From positions 1 to 18,134 of the forward strand of contig JAAYJP010000143.1 of the NCBI GenBank assembly GCA_012522875.1: a DNA stretch of 18,134 bases, written 5' to 3'. This document shows, one piece after another, positions 4,940 through 12,827 of this stretch. The DNA is from Clostridiales bacterium. Its GTDB lineage: Bacteria > Bacillota > Clostridia > Christensenellales > Aristaeellaceae. The notes below the pieces were generated by a model, which ran no database searches, was not told the origin of the DNA, and saw only the letters and a list, made by a program, of their open reading frames with translations. Each line of letters starts with the position of its first letter. The stretch's first letter is position 1. A program made the translations under genes and the position numbers.

Positions 4940-7387
4940 ATGCCAATTTTTGGACGGTTTGACAATAAAGCGAAGGAAGTCCTGGACTACGCCCAGCAGG
5001 CGGCCGTGAACATGCGCCACCGCTACTGGGGAACGGAGCACCTTCTTCTGGGGTTGCTGGCCAAAGCCCAGGATGATATCGCCAATCTGCCTGAAAGCGT
5101 GACGCTTCAGGCTGTCCAGGACGCGGTCAGGCAGTTGACGACGGCGGATCAGGAACAACCCAAGGTGCTGGAACTCACCCCCCGCATGAAGCGGGTGCTG
5201 GACCGCGCCCTTAACCAGGGACAAAAGAAGAAACAGGTGCCCGTGGGTTCCCTGCAACTATGGCAGGCGATGCTTGAAGAGGAAAACAGTGTGGCTGTGC
5301 GTATCCTCACGGTGTTTGGATGCGACCTGGAAGTACTGAAGGAAGAGGCCGAATCCCGGATTGAAGAGGCGGAAGCGCCTGGTGCGGGCAACAAGGAAGA
5401 ATCCACCCTGGAAAAGAACAGCCGTGATCTGACAGCGCTGGCCAGGCAAGGCAAGCTTGACCCGGTCATCGGACGTGAACGGGAAACGGAGCGCCTGGCG
5501 CAGATCCTTTCCCGCAGGACGAAAAACAACCCCGTCCTGATTGGCGCGCCCGGTGTGGGGAAAAGCGCTGTGGCGGAGGGCTTGGCACAGCGGATTCTGG
5601 CGGGTGAGGTGCCTGATACCCTGGCAGGCAAACGCCTGATGTCACTTGATTTGGGCAGCCTGGTAGCTGGAACCAAGTACCGTGGTGAATTTGAGGAGCG
5701 GATGAAAGATGTGGTCAACGAGGTGAGAAATGACCGCAGTATCATCCTGTTTATTGATGAGCTTCAAAGCATTGTGGGCGCAGGCAAGGCAGAAGGTTCC
5801 ATTGACGCAGCAGGGATACTTAAACCCGCTCTGGCCCGCGGGGAAGTTCAGTGCATTGGCGCCACAACGCTCGAAGACTATCGCAAGTATATTGAAAAGG
5901 ACGCGGCACTCTCCCGACGCTTCCAGCCGGTGATGGTGGATGAACCGGACAGCGAACAGTCGCTTCAGATTCTCAAAGGCCTGCGTGAGCGGTACGAAAA
6001 CCATCACAAGGTTGAAATCACCGACGAAGCGCTGAGGGCTGCGGTACAGTTGTCCAACCGTTATATCAACGATCGCCAACTGCCCGACAAGGCCGTGGAC
6101 CTGATGGACGAGGCGGCCTCCCGTGTGCGCCTGCGCACGCGCAAGATGCCCCTTGACATCACGCAGCTGACAAATGCCCTGGAGGAGATTCAGCGGGATA
6201 AGCGGGACGCTATTGCCAGGCAGGACTACGAAAAAGCCGCCGCACTCAGAGACCGTGAACGCAAAGTGCGCGACGAGATGCAGCAGAAGCGGGAGTCCTG
6301 GGACGCGGAGCAGCATGCCCAACGCCCCCTGGTGGGCGAAGAGGATGTGGCAAGTGTTGTGGCCACCTGGACGGGCATTCCTGTGCAGCGCATGACCATG
6401 GCAGAATCCTCGCGGCTGATGAAGCTGGAAGATACGCTGCACATGCGCGTTATCGGCCAGGATGAGGCGGTGTCCGCGGTGAGCCGGGCTATCAGGCGTG
6501 CCAGGGCGGGCCTGCAGGACCCGAAGCGGCCCCTGGGTTCCTTTATTTTCCTTGGTCCCACAGGGGTAGGAAAGACCGAACTGTGCCGTGCCCTTGGCGA
6601 AGCCATGTTTGGTGATGAAGATTCCCTGATTCGTCTTGATATGAGCGAGTATATGGAAAAGCATACCGCCTCCCGCATGGTGGGGTCGCCTCCTGGTTAT
6701 GTGGGCTATGAGGAAGGCGGTCAGCTCACCGAGCAGGTGCGGCGTAAGCCCTACTCTGTGGTGCTCTTTGACGAGATAGAGAAGGCGCACCCTGATGTGT
6801 TCAACATGCTGCTTCAGATTCTCGAGGATGGCCGGCTGACCGACAACATGGGGCGGGTGACCAGCTTCAAGAATACTGTACTCGTTATGACATCAAACGC
6901 CGGGGCCCAGCAGATGGCTTCAGGACGCGCTTTGGGTTTTGGCGATCACAGCCAACAGGCCATGGATTACCAAGAAATGAAGACCAAGGTGCTGGACGAG
7001 ACCAAGCGCATTTTCCGGCCTGAATTCCTGAATCGTCTGGACGAGATCATTGTTTTCCACCCGCTTTCGGATCACCATATTCAGCGGATCGCCCAACTGA
7101 TGCTCAATAAGATTATCCAGCGCATGAAGGAAAAGGGCATCGCCCTGACCGTTGAAGAGACTGCCGTGGCCTATTTGGCCCGGGACGGCTTTGACCCCCA
7201 GTATGGCGCGCGCCCCTTGCGCCGGGCCATCCAGCGCAGGGTGGAGGATGCCCTTAGCGAGGTTCTGGTTTCGGGCAAGCTTGAGGAAGGTGACAGCGTG
7301 TGCGTATTCTATGAGCATGAGAAGCTGGACTTTACCATCCAAAAACCGCAGCATGATACCCTTGGCCAGGAGATGCCGGTGGGATAA
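4940..7387 (+). CDS. clpC: ClpC, AAA+ unfoldase of the ClpCP protease
   Basis: A 815-residue Hsp100 ATPase that unfolds substrates and feeds them to ClpP; the length is normal. The double Clp N-domain spans residues 1-140. AAA+ module 1 has Walker A GAPGVGKS at 202-209 and Walker B ILFIDE at about 269-274. A ClpC-type linker with a UVR-like segment (QDYEKAAALRDRERK) follows. Module 2 has Walker A GPTGVGKT at 539-546, Walker B VVLFDEIEKAH and pore loop GYVGYEEGG. An LGF loop at 665-667 corresponds to the ClpP-docking VGF/IGF loop, which tells it from ClpB. In the N-domain the first GTEH motif (E33) is kept, but the second reads GSLQ, with Leu105 where Bacillus ClpC has the phosphoarginine-binding E106. 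The ATG at 4940 is chosen for AGGAGG at 4929-4934 and MPIFGRF; it follows the mcsB stop by 1 nt. Confidence 0.97.
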   Translation: MPIFGRFDNKAKEVLDYAQQAAVNMRHRYWGTEHLLLGLLAKAQDDIANLPESVTLQAVQDAVRQLTTADQEQPKVLELTPRMKRVLDRALNQGQKKKQVPVGSLQLWQAMLEEENSVAVRILTVFGCDLEVLKEEAESRIEEAEAPGAGNKEESTLEKNSRDLTALARQGKLDPVIGRERETERLAQILSRRTKNNPVLIGAPGVGKSAVAEGLAQRILAGEVPDTLAGKRLMSLDLGSLVAGTKYRGEFEERMKDVVNEVRNDRSIILFIDELQSIVGAGKAEGSIDAAGILKPALARGEVQCIGATTLEDYRKYIEKDAALSRRFQPVMVDEPDSEQSLQILKGLRERYENHHKVEITDEALRAAVQLSNRYINDRQLPDKAVDLMDEAASRVRLRTRKMPLDITQLTNALEEIQRDKRDAIARQDYEKAAALRDRERKVRDEMQQKRESWDAEQHAQRPLVGEEDVASVVATWTGIPVQRMTMAESSRLMKLEDTLHMRVIGQDEAVSAVSRAIRRARAGLQDPKRPLGSFIFLGPTGVGKTELCRALGEAMFGDEDSLIRLDMSEYMEKHTASRMVGSPPGYVGYEEGGQLTEQVRRKPYSVVLFDEIEKAHPDVFNMLLQILEDGRLTDNMGRVTSFKNTVLVMTSNAGAQQMASGRALGFGDHSQQAMDYQEMKTKVLDETKRIFRPEFLNRLDEIIVFHPLSDHHIQRIAQLMLNKIIQRMKEKGIALTVEETAVAYLARDGFDPQYGARPLRRAIQRRVEDALSEVLVSGKLEEGDSVCVFYEHEKLDFTIQKPQHDTLGQEMPVG

Positions 7388-7403
7388 AGACAATCCAACC
7401 GCA

Positions 7404-7438
7404 GGGGAGGCGCTTTGCTGGTGCCTCCCCGCTTTTTT
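7404..7438 (+). terminator. Intrinsic terminator of the ctsR-clpC operon
   Basis: A stem of 10 pairs (7404-7413 with 7421-7430, GGGGAGGC opposite GCCTCCCC, one G-T wobble) closes a 7-nt loop and is followed by CGC and a run of six T at 7433-7438. It lies 16 nt after the clpC stop. Confidence 0.9.
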
Positions 7439-7446
7439 CATTGCTG

Positions 7447-7455
7447 TGGTATACT
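7447..7455 (+). promoter_or_regulatory. Extended -10 promoter for the SRAP gene
   Basis: TGGTATACT is an extended -10 element (TG-N-TATACT, -10 at 7450-7455). The -35 position falls in the terminator T-run and shows no good match. Transcription would start near 7462, about 15 nt before the ATG at 7477, with TTGAGGTGAT as the ribosome binding region. Confidence 0.5.
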
Positions 7456-7476
7456 TGAATCGATTGAGGTGATGGT

Positions 7477-8100
7477 ATGTGCGGCAGATTTTTCGTCGCG
7501 GTGGATGATCCGGAGCTGCGGCAGATTCTCAGGGAAATCGAAAAAGAAAACAAACGGCGCGGCCTGAGTGGCCTGCCGCCCATCAAAACCGGCGAGGTTT
7601 TTCCCACTGAGCATGCGGCCGCTGTCATAGCACCGGCCGGGGGAGGACGCCGTTATGAGCAGATGAAGTGGGGATTCAGCGGATTTGATGGGAAAAGGCC
7701 ACTGATAAATGCGCGGTCGGAAACAGTACGGGAACGGCCCACTTTCAGGAAGGCTGTTATGGAGAGCCGTTGCCTCATTCCTGCTTCATATTACTATGAA
7801 TGGATGAAACATCCCGCCATCAGGAAAAAGATCAGGAACATCATGAGGGATCCTCTCTCTACAACCCTTTATATGGCGGGCATATATCGAATGGAATCTT
7901 ACGATGATGTACCCTGTTTCGTTATCCTGACCCGGAAAGCTGCGAGAGGGATTGAGAATATCCATGACCGGATGCCGGTCATATTGGACCATGAAGAGCA
8001 GCAGGAATGGCTGTCAAAGGATGCGAACATCCCGCGGATAATTGAGAAATCGGTTGAAAGGATCTTGAGCACGCCGGAGGATGAGCCTGGCCTGCAATAA
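7477..8100 (+). CDS. SRAP-domain protein (YedK/HMCES-like abasic-site shield)
   Basis: SRAP proteins bind abasic sites in single-stranded DNA and form a thiazolidine crosslink through the mature N-terminal Cys, which shields the lesion. All key residues are present in this 207-residue protein: Met1-Cys2 in MCGRF (Cys2 becomes N-terminal after Met removal), N78 and R80 in NARSET, E108 in YYYEW, and H163 in IHDRMPVIL. The length matches YedK-type proteins. It stands alone between the clpC terminator and the metG promoter with its own weak extended -10 promoter, so it looks monocistronic. No SOS box is evident in the short upstream region. The start is certain because Cys must be residue 2. Confidence 0.93.
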   Translation: MCGRFFVAVDDPELRQILREIEKENKRRGLSGLPPIKTGEVFPTEHAAAVIAPAGGGRRYEQMKWGFSGFDGKRPLINARSETVRERPTFRKAVMESRCLIPASYYYEWMKHPAIRKKIRNIMRDPLSTTLYMAGIYRMESYDDVPCFVILTRKAARGIENIHDRMPVILDHEEQQEWLSKDANIPRIIEKSVERILSTPEDEPGLQ

Positions 8101-8260
8101 CGCTTATCAAGTGAATGGGGATAATAGAAATGGCCCGGACAGGGTGTGCACATCCTCTGCCGGATTTGCGGGAATAAGCGGGAGCCTTGGGAATTCAGGG
8201 GCAAGGATTGCGGCGGCGCGGAAACAGCCAAGATGGCGAGATACAAAGCCTGGGCCAGCC

Positions 8261-8289
8261 TTGACCCTTGTGACGGTGAAACGTATAAT
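8261..8289 (+). promoter_or_regulatory. Strong sigma-A promoter of metG-tatD
   Basis: TTGACC at 8261-8266 and a perfect TATAAT at 8284-8289 are spaced by 17 nt, so transcription would start near 8296. The leader before the metG ATG (8315) is then only about 19 nt, too short for a T-box or a SAM riboswitch. In the rest of the 8101-8314 gap I see no gene and no convincing terminator. Confidence 0.85.
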
Positions 8290-8314
8290 AGCGCCGTTGG
8301 AAGGGGGAGGTCAC

Positions 8315-10285
8315 ATGCCGGACAAGAAGACATTCTACATCACCACGCCCATTTATTATCCCAGCGGGCAGATGCATATCGGGCACACCTATACCACTGT
8401 GGCGGCGGATGCCATGGCGCGGTTCAAGAAAATGACCGGGTATCAGACATACTTTCTGACGGGCACGGACGAACACGGTCAGAAAATTGAGCGCAGGGCT
8501 AAGGAAGCGGGCAAAAGCCCCCAGGCTTTTGTGGACGGCATAGTGGAGGATACCAAGAAGCTTTGGGCGATGATGGAAGTTGAGTATAACGACTTTATTC
8601 GTACCACCGATCCCAAGCATGTCCAGGCAGTCCAGAAAATCTTCAAGCGTTTTTACGATCAGGGTGATATCTATGAAAGCGAATACGAGGGAGACTACTG
8701 CGCCCAGTGCGAAGCTTTCTGGACGCCTACCCAATTGAAAGAGGGAAGCCTCTGCCCGGACTGTGGCAGGCCCACGGAGAAAGTGCGGGAGAAAAGCTTT
8801 TTTTTCCGTATGAGCAAATATCAGGACTGGCTGATCGACCATATCCGGACCCATCCGGAGTTTATCCAGCCTGCCAGCCGCGCCAATGAGATGCTCAACA
8901 ACTTCCTTTTGCCTGGCCTTCAGGACCTGAGCGTCAGCCGCACCTCCTTTACCTGGGGCGTTCCGGTGGGTTTTGCTCCCGGGCATGTGGTGTATGTGTG
9001 GATTGACGCTTTATCAAACTACCTCACAGCGCTGGGCTACCTGTCTGAGGACGACAGCCTGATGAAAGCCTTCTGGCCGGCAGATGTGCATCTGGTGGGC
9101 AAAGAGATTGTTCGCTTCCACACCATCTATTGGCCCATTATGCTCAAGGCCCTGGGATTGCCTCTGCCCAGGCAGGTATTTGGCCACGGATGGCTGTTGT
9201 TTGACCAGGACAAAATGTCCAAGTCCAAGGGCAATATTGTTTATCCCGGGCCAGTGGTGAGGCGCTACGGGGCCGATGCCTTGCGCTATTACCTCATGCG
9301 GGAAATGCCCTTTGGTTCCGATGGCAATTACAGCAATGAAGCGCTGATGAAGCGGATCAACTCAGATCTGGCCAATGACCTGGGCAATCTGCTAAGCCGC
9401 ACAGTGGCAATGATCGAAAAGTATTTTGAGGGTTTCCTGCCCAAACCTGCGGATTATGAAGCGGTGGACAAGGCGCTTATTGATCAGCTGGAGGCGCTGC
9501 CCCAGCTTGTGGAAACCCAGATGAACGCCCTGCAGTTCTCCCAGGCACTCGGGGAAATCTGGCGGGTAATCGGGGAGTGCAATCGTTATATCGACGAAAC
9601 CCAGCCCTGGGTGTTGGGGCGGAATCCGCAAGGCAAAATCAGGCTTGGTACGGTGCTGTATGTGTTGGCGGAGGCGTTGCGCTATGTGGCCGTGTTGATC
9701 AAGCCGGTCATGCCGGCTACTCCGGAGCGGATTTTTACCCAGATCGGCCTTGAGGATCAAGAAGCCCAAAGCTGGGAATCTCTTGGCGCTTTTGGATGGC
9801 TTACACCCGGGCTCTTGGTGAATAAGGAAGAAGCGCTTTTTCCCCGCATTGATATATCAGCGGATCTGGCGCTGCTGGAATCGGAGAACGAAGCCGAGCT
9901 CAAGGGCAATGCTTCGTTAGCCCCCAGGGAAGACGAGGATGAACAAATCCAGGAATTGTCCGTTGGAATTGAGGACTTTGGAAAGCTGGACCTTCGGGTA
10001 GCCCTGGTGCTTAAGTGCGAGAAGGTTGAAAAGAGTGATAAACTTCTGAAGCTAACCCTTAAAGTGGGGGAAGAGGAGCGAACAGTACTTTCCGGCATCG
10101 CCCAGCATTATGCGCCCGAATCCCTGGTGGGGAAAAAGGTGGTGCTGCTGAAAAACCTGGTGCCCCGAAAAATCCGGGGGCATTTGTCTCAGGGCATGGT
10201 ACTTTGCGCCGCAACGGATGATGACAGTGTTCTTAAGGTTCTCACCGTGGACGGTGACATGGAAGATGGAGCGCAGGTCAGTTGA
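8315..10285 (+). CDS. metG: Methionyl-tRNA synthetase with C-terminal tRNA-binding domain
   Basis: Charges tRNA-Met with methionine in the cytosol. The 656-residue enzyme is class I, of the form common in Bacillota. Signatures: HIGH at 21-24 in QMHIGHTYT, GTDEHGQKI (about 50-58), a four-Cys zinc site (C129, C132, C147, C150) in the connective-peptide region, and KMSKS at 300-304. Residues about 551-656 form a Trbp111/Arc1p-like OB-fold (DFGKLDLRV, LSGIAQHY, KIRGHLSQGM), which aids dimerisation and tRNA binding. The start is the ATG at 8315, with GGGGGAGG just upstream and the typical KKTFYITTPIYYPSG start. The frame is open 78 codons further up, but that stretch contains the promoter and is not conserved-looking. 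The stop overlaps the TTG start of tatD as TTGA. Confidence 0.97.
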   Translation: MPDKKTFYITTPIYYPSGQMHIGHTYTTVAADAMARFKKMTGYQTYFLTGTDEHGQKIERRAKEAGKSPQAFVDGIVEDTKKLWAMMEVEYNDFIRTTDPKHVQAVQKIFKRFYDQGDIYESEYEGDYCAQCEAFWTPTQLKEGSLCPDCGRPTEKVREKSFFFRMSKYQDWLIDHIRTHPEFIQPASRANEMLNNFLLPGLQDLSVSRTSFTWGVPVGFAPGHVVYVWIDALSNYLTALGYLSEDDSLMKAFWPADVHLVGKEIVRFHTIYWPIMLKALGLPLPRQVFGHGWLLFDQDKMSKSKGNIVYPGPVVRRYGADALRYYLMREMPFGSDGNYSNEALMKRINSDLANDLGNLLSRTVAMIEKYFEGFLPKPADYEAVDKALIDQLEALPQLVETQMNALQFSQALGEIWRVIGECNRYIDETQPWVLGRNPQGKIRLGTVLYVLAEALRYVAVLIKPVMPATPERIFTQIGLEDQEAQSWESLGAFGWLTPGLLVNKEEALFPRIDISADLALLESENEAELKGNASLAPREDEDEQIQELSVGIEDFGKLDLRVALVLKCEKVEKSDKLLKLTLKVGEEERTVLSGIAQHYAPESLVGKKVVLLKNLVPRKIRGHLSQGMVLCAATDDDSVLKVLTVDGDMEDGAQVS

Positions 10286-11061
10286 CTGGGGAAAGGCTGC
10301 TCTTTGATACCCACTGCCACCTGGACGATCCCAAATTTGATGAGGATCGGGATGCGCTGATGCAAAACCTGCCGGGTGAGGGCATCTATGCCTGCCTTTC
10401 CTGCGGGTGTGATCTGGCTTATTCACGCGCTTCTGCCGCGCTGGCGCGAAAGTATTCTTTTGTGTATGCAGCGGCAGGTATCCACCCCCATGAGGCGGCA
10501 AAAGTGCATCCGGGGGATCTGGACGCTTTGATCGCTTTGTTTGCAGATCCCCGGGTCGTAGCCTTGGGAGAGATTGGGCTGGATTATTACTACGACTTTG
10601 CCCCCCGGAAAGTACAGCGGGATCTGCTGGCAGAACAACTGAACCTGGCATACAACATGAAAAAACCTGTGGTCCTGCATGTGCGGGAAGCACAGGGAGA
10701 GATGATTTCTCTTCTGGAGGAGCGCAGAGGAAAGCTGCCCGGCGGGGTGCTCCACTCCTATTCAGGCAGCGCTGAGAGCGCGAGGCAATACCTGGAGATG
10801 GGCTTTTATATCTCCTTTTCCGGCGCCGTAACCTTTAAAAACGCCGAGAAGGTGCGCCGGGCTGCCTTGGCTGTACCTTTGGACAGGATATTGATAGAGA
10901 CTGACAGCCCCTATCTGTCACCGGTCCCACACAGAGGAAAACGGAACACTCCCGCGTTGGTCCGCCATGTGTGTGATAAGCTGGCGGAATTGTTTGAAAT
11001 GGCGCCTGAGGATATGGCGCGCATCACCCGGGACAATGCCCTGAGGCTCTTTTGCATTTGA
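10282..11061 (+). CDS. tatD: TatD-family metal-dependent hydrolase/deoxyribonuclease
   Basis: TatD enzymes are TIM-barrel metal-dependent hydrolases with 3'-5' DNase activity and roles in DNA repair or turnover. This 259-residue protein has the full metal site: H11 and H13 in DTHCHL, E97 in GEIGLDYYYD, H133 in VLHVRE, H158 in LHSYSG and D208 in ETDSPYL. The TTG start at 10282 is chosen because it lies 8 codons before the essential DTHCHL motif and overlaps the metG stop by 4 nt (TTGA). The next ATG in the frame would lose the metal ligands. Placement next to metG is the common arrangement in Bacillota. It has no promoter of its own and depends on metG transcription and translation. The exact substrate is not known from sequence. 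Confidence 0.93.
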   Translation: MTGERLLFDTHCHLDDPKFDEDRDALMQNLPGEGIYACLSCGCDLAYSRASAALARKYSFVYAAAGIHPHEAAKVHPGDLDALIALFADPRVVALGEIGLDYYYDFAPRKVQRDLLAEQLNLAYNMKKPVVLHVREAQGEMISLLEERRGKLPGGVLHSYSGSAESARQYLEMGFYISFSGAVTFKNAEKVRRAALAVPLDRILIETDSPYLSPVPHRGKRNTPALVRHVCDKLAELFEMAPEDMARITRDNALRLFCI

Positions 11062-11145
11062 ACCAACAGAAGAAGAATATTTGTATCAAATGTGTTGCGC
11101 CAATATTACTGTTTCTTCCAGGTTCCTTTCTTTTTATGGAAAATA

Positions 11146-11154
11146 TGATATACT
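11146..11154 (+). promoter_or_regulatory. Extended -10 promoter upstream of maf and the mre cluster
   Basis: TGATATACT (extended TG, -10 TATACT at 11149-11154) sits in a locally AT-rich patch between tatD and maf. The -35 region (about 11126-11131) is a poor match. Transcription would start near 11161, 22 nt before the maf TTG. Because the later gaps are short, this may drive maf through minD. The rest of 11062-11145 shows only an imperfect hairpin (AGAAGAAGAATATT with AATATTACTGTTTCTTCC, long loop) without a T-run, so I do not call a terminator there. Confidence 0.6.
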
Positions 11155-11182
11155 GCCTGTTACACCCGAGAAGGAGGAAGCA

Positions 11183-11746
11183 TTGGCCGGCAACTTGATT
11201 CTGGCTTCATCTTCACCGCGCAGGCGGGAACTTCTTGAGGGTATGGGCCTGGCGTTTCAGGTGGCGGAAGCTCAGGTAGATGAAAACCATCCCGGAGAGC
11301 CCAAAGCGGTTGTAAGGCATCTGGCGCAACTCAAGGCGCGGGATGTGGCGCAAAGATTTCCGGAGGGTGCCATCCTGGGCGCGGACACATTGGTGTCGTT
11401 AGACGGACAAGCCCTGGGCAAGCCCAGGGATTTGGCGGATGCCGCAAGGATGCTGCGCATGCTATCCGGCAGGTGGCATGAGGTATGCACGGGCATTTGC
11501 CTGATATCCCGGGGCCAGGAGTATATGGGGTTTGAGGAAACCCGGGTGCGATTTGCAGCACTGACAGATGGGGATATCCAGCGTTACTGTGCTTCCGGTG
11601 AGCCCATGGGTAAGGCCGGCGCTTATGCCATTCAGGGCAGAGCAGGGATGTACATCCCGGAAATCCACGGTTCCTACAGCAATGTGGTGGGTCTTCCCAC
11701 CGCCCTGACGCGGACCATGCTCATGGCAATCGGTTATTTGCTGTAA
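11183..11746 (+). CDS. maf: Maf-family nucleoside triphosphate pyrophosphatase
   Basis: Maf proteins hydrolyse (d)TTP, UTP or modified nucleotides to monophosphate plus pyrophosphate, and were first linked to septum control in Bacillus. The 187-residue protein shows LASSSPRRRELL (7-18), VDEN (32-35), the catalytic Asp in GADTLV (about D68), LGKP, CTGI, and the specificity segment GKAGAYAIQGRAGMYI (about 143-158) with SYSNVVGLP. These fit the YhdE-type dTTP/UTP branch, although substrate choice is inferred. The start is TTG at 11183, with AAGGAGG at 11171-11177 (5-nt spacing). An in-frame upstream extension crosses the promoter and is rejected. It heads the maf-mreBCD cluster, as in Bacillus, but without the radC gene that often lies between maf and mreB. 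Confidence 0.92.
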   Translation: MAGNLILASSSPRRRELLEGMGLAFQVAEAQVDENHPGEPKAVVRHLAQLKARDVAQRFPEGAILGADTLVSLDGQALGKPRDLADAARMLRMLSGRWHEVCTGICLISRGQEYMGFEETRVRFAALTDGDIQRYCASGEPMGKAGAYAIQGRAGMYIPEIHGSYSNVVGLPTALTRTMLMAIGYLL

Positions 11747-11774
11747 GATATTCAGATGGGGTTTGGTTTAGAAG

Positions 11775-12815
11775 ATGGCAATTGTCGCGCCTGATTTAGG
11801 CATTGATCTGGGCACTTCCAACACCTTGGTGCATGTGCGCAAGAAGGGGATCCAGCTGAATGAACCCACCCTATTGATTGTGGCGGGTAACCAGCGGCGT
11901 ACCATTAAAGCCATTGGCCAGGATGCGCTTCAGCTTGTGGGGCGCACCACCGGCGGGGATGTTGCGGTGCGCCCCCTGCAGGATGGTATGGTGAAGGATT
12001 TTGAGCTGACAGAGGCCATCCTGCGGTATTTTATCCGTAAAGCCATTGGCGTTTCCAACCTGTTGAAACCCCGCATATATATCACCGTGCCCAGCCGCGT
12101 GTCCCCGGTGGAAAAAAGGGTGATCCGGGAGGCAGCGTCCAGTGCCGGTGCCAGGAGAACCGCCATTCACCTGATTGACAAGCCCTTTGCCTCCGCTTTT
12201 GGATCAGGTTTGCCGGTGTTCGCGCCGGAAGGCAGCATGGTGGTGGATGTAGGGGGCGGCACCACGGAAGTGGCGGTGATATCGCTGGGCGGCATAGTGG
12301 TTGCCCGTTCCATCCCCATGGCTGGGATCACGATGGACAGCGTGATTGTGGATTTTATCAAGCATGACCACAATATGTTAATCGGGGATCGAATGGCTGA
12401 GGACATCAAGATCGACTGGGGCAGTGCGCTGCCGGTGAAGGAGGAGCGCAAGGTGGTGGTTCGCGGAAGGGATTTGATTACAGGCCTTCCGCAGACGGTT
12501 GAGATTTCGTCCTTGCGCATCTATGAAGCCCTGCATGGGCCTTGCTTGAAGATACTGGATACCATCCGTGAGGTGCTGGACAAAACGCCGCCAGAGCTGT
12601 GTGGTGATATTTTGCGCAAGGGTATTTACCTGGTAGGCGGCGGCGCCCAACTCTATGGGCTTGACCGATTTCTGGCCAGCGAACTGAACCTGCCCGTGAC
12701 GCTGGCGAGAGACCCAATGCTGTGCGCGGCGGCGGGTGTGGGGCATATGTCCAACAACGCGGACCTTCTGCCCAAATTGACCCGCTCCAACTTCATGCGG
12801 GACGAGACGGACTGA
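11775..12815 (+). CDS. mreB: MreB, actin-like rod-shape determinant with altered catalytic site
   Basis: A bacterial actin that forms membrane-bound filaments guiding lateral wall synthesis; 346 residues, normal length. Phosphate-binding motifs are present: GIDLGTSNTLV (9-19), VDVGGGTTEVAVISLGG (about 156-172) and the adenosine motif LVGGGAQLYGL (about 288-298). The family motif LIEEPMAAAIGAGLP reads LIDKPFASAFGSGLP (133-147), so the glutamate equivalent to E. coli E143 is Lys136. Around 180, GGDEFDE-type residues read AGITMDS, also changed. Filament formation may persist with slowed ATP turnover. It starts at ATG 11775, 28 nt after maf, with only a weak ribosome binding site. mreC follows after 12 nt. 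Its place in the mre cluster supports MreB, but an Mbl-like paralogue with a second MreB elsewhere is possible. Confidence 0.93.
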   Translation: MAIVAPDLGIDLGTSNTLVHVRKKGIQLNEPTLLIVAGNQRRTIKAIGQDALQLVGRTTGGDVAVRPLQDGMVKDFELTEAILRYFIRKAIGVSNLLKPRIYITVPSRVSPVEKRVIREAASSAGARRTAIHLIDKPFASAFGSGLPVFAPEGSMVVDVGGGTTEVAVISLGGIVVARSIPMAGITMDSVIVDFIKHDHNMLIGDRMAEDIKIDWGSALPVKEERKVVVRGRDLITGLPQTVEISSLRIYEALHGPCLKILDTIREVLDKTPPELCGDILRKGIYLVGGGAQLYGLDRFLASELNLPVTLARDPMLCAAAGVGHMSNNADLLPKLTRSNFMRDETD

Positions 12816-12827
12816 CGGGGAAGCTGA

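Noticed and set aside
5642..6790. A 382-codon open frame on the minus strand inside clpC
   Set aside because: It is a mirror of the GC-rich clpC coding sequence, with no family motifs, ribosome binding site or promoter. The same applies to the minus-strand frames opposite speE (375-923) and metG (8195-8986).
8130..8160. Small palindrome GGGTGTGCACATCC downstream of the SRAP gene as a terminator or operator
   Set aside because: The stem is short with a wobble pair, there is no T-run, and no repressor site is recognised.
8081..8314. In-frame extension of metG by 78 codons
   Set aside because: It holds a perfect TTGACC-17-TATAAT promoter and overlaps the SRAP gene end. The ATG at 8315 has a strong ribosome binding site and the normal MetRS N-terminus.
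8101..8314. T-box or SAM riboswitch leader for metG
   Set aside because: The predicted transcription start is about 19 nt before the ATG, so there is no room for a leader. No T-box sequence or terminator/antiterminator was seen.
8146..8490. Plus-strand reading frame starting with a Cys-rich segment (LCRICGN) upstream of metG
   Set aside because: Most of it is metG read in another frame. It has no ribosome binding site, and the Cys pair alone is not evidence of a gene.
11067..11120. Imperfect AT-rich inverted repeat after tatD as a terminator
   Set aside because: The stem is split by a bulge, the loop is long and no T-run follows it. It is more likely AT-rich promoter-proximal DNA.
11081..11182. 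34-codon N-terminal extension of Maf from an upstream start
   Set aside because: The extension runs across the TGATATACT promoter. The TTG at 11183 has AAGGAGG at ideal spacing and gives the usual Maf start.
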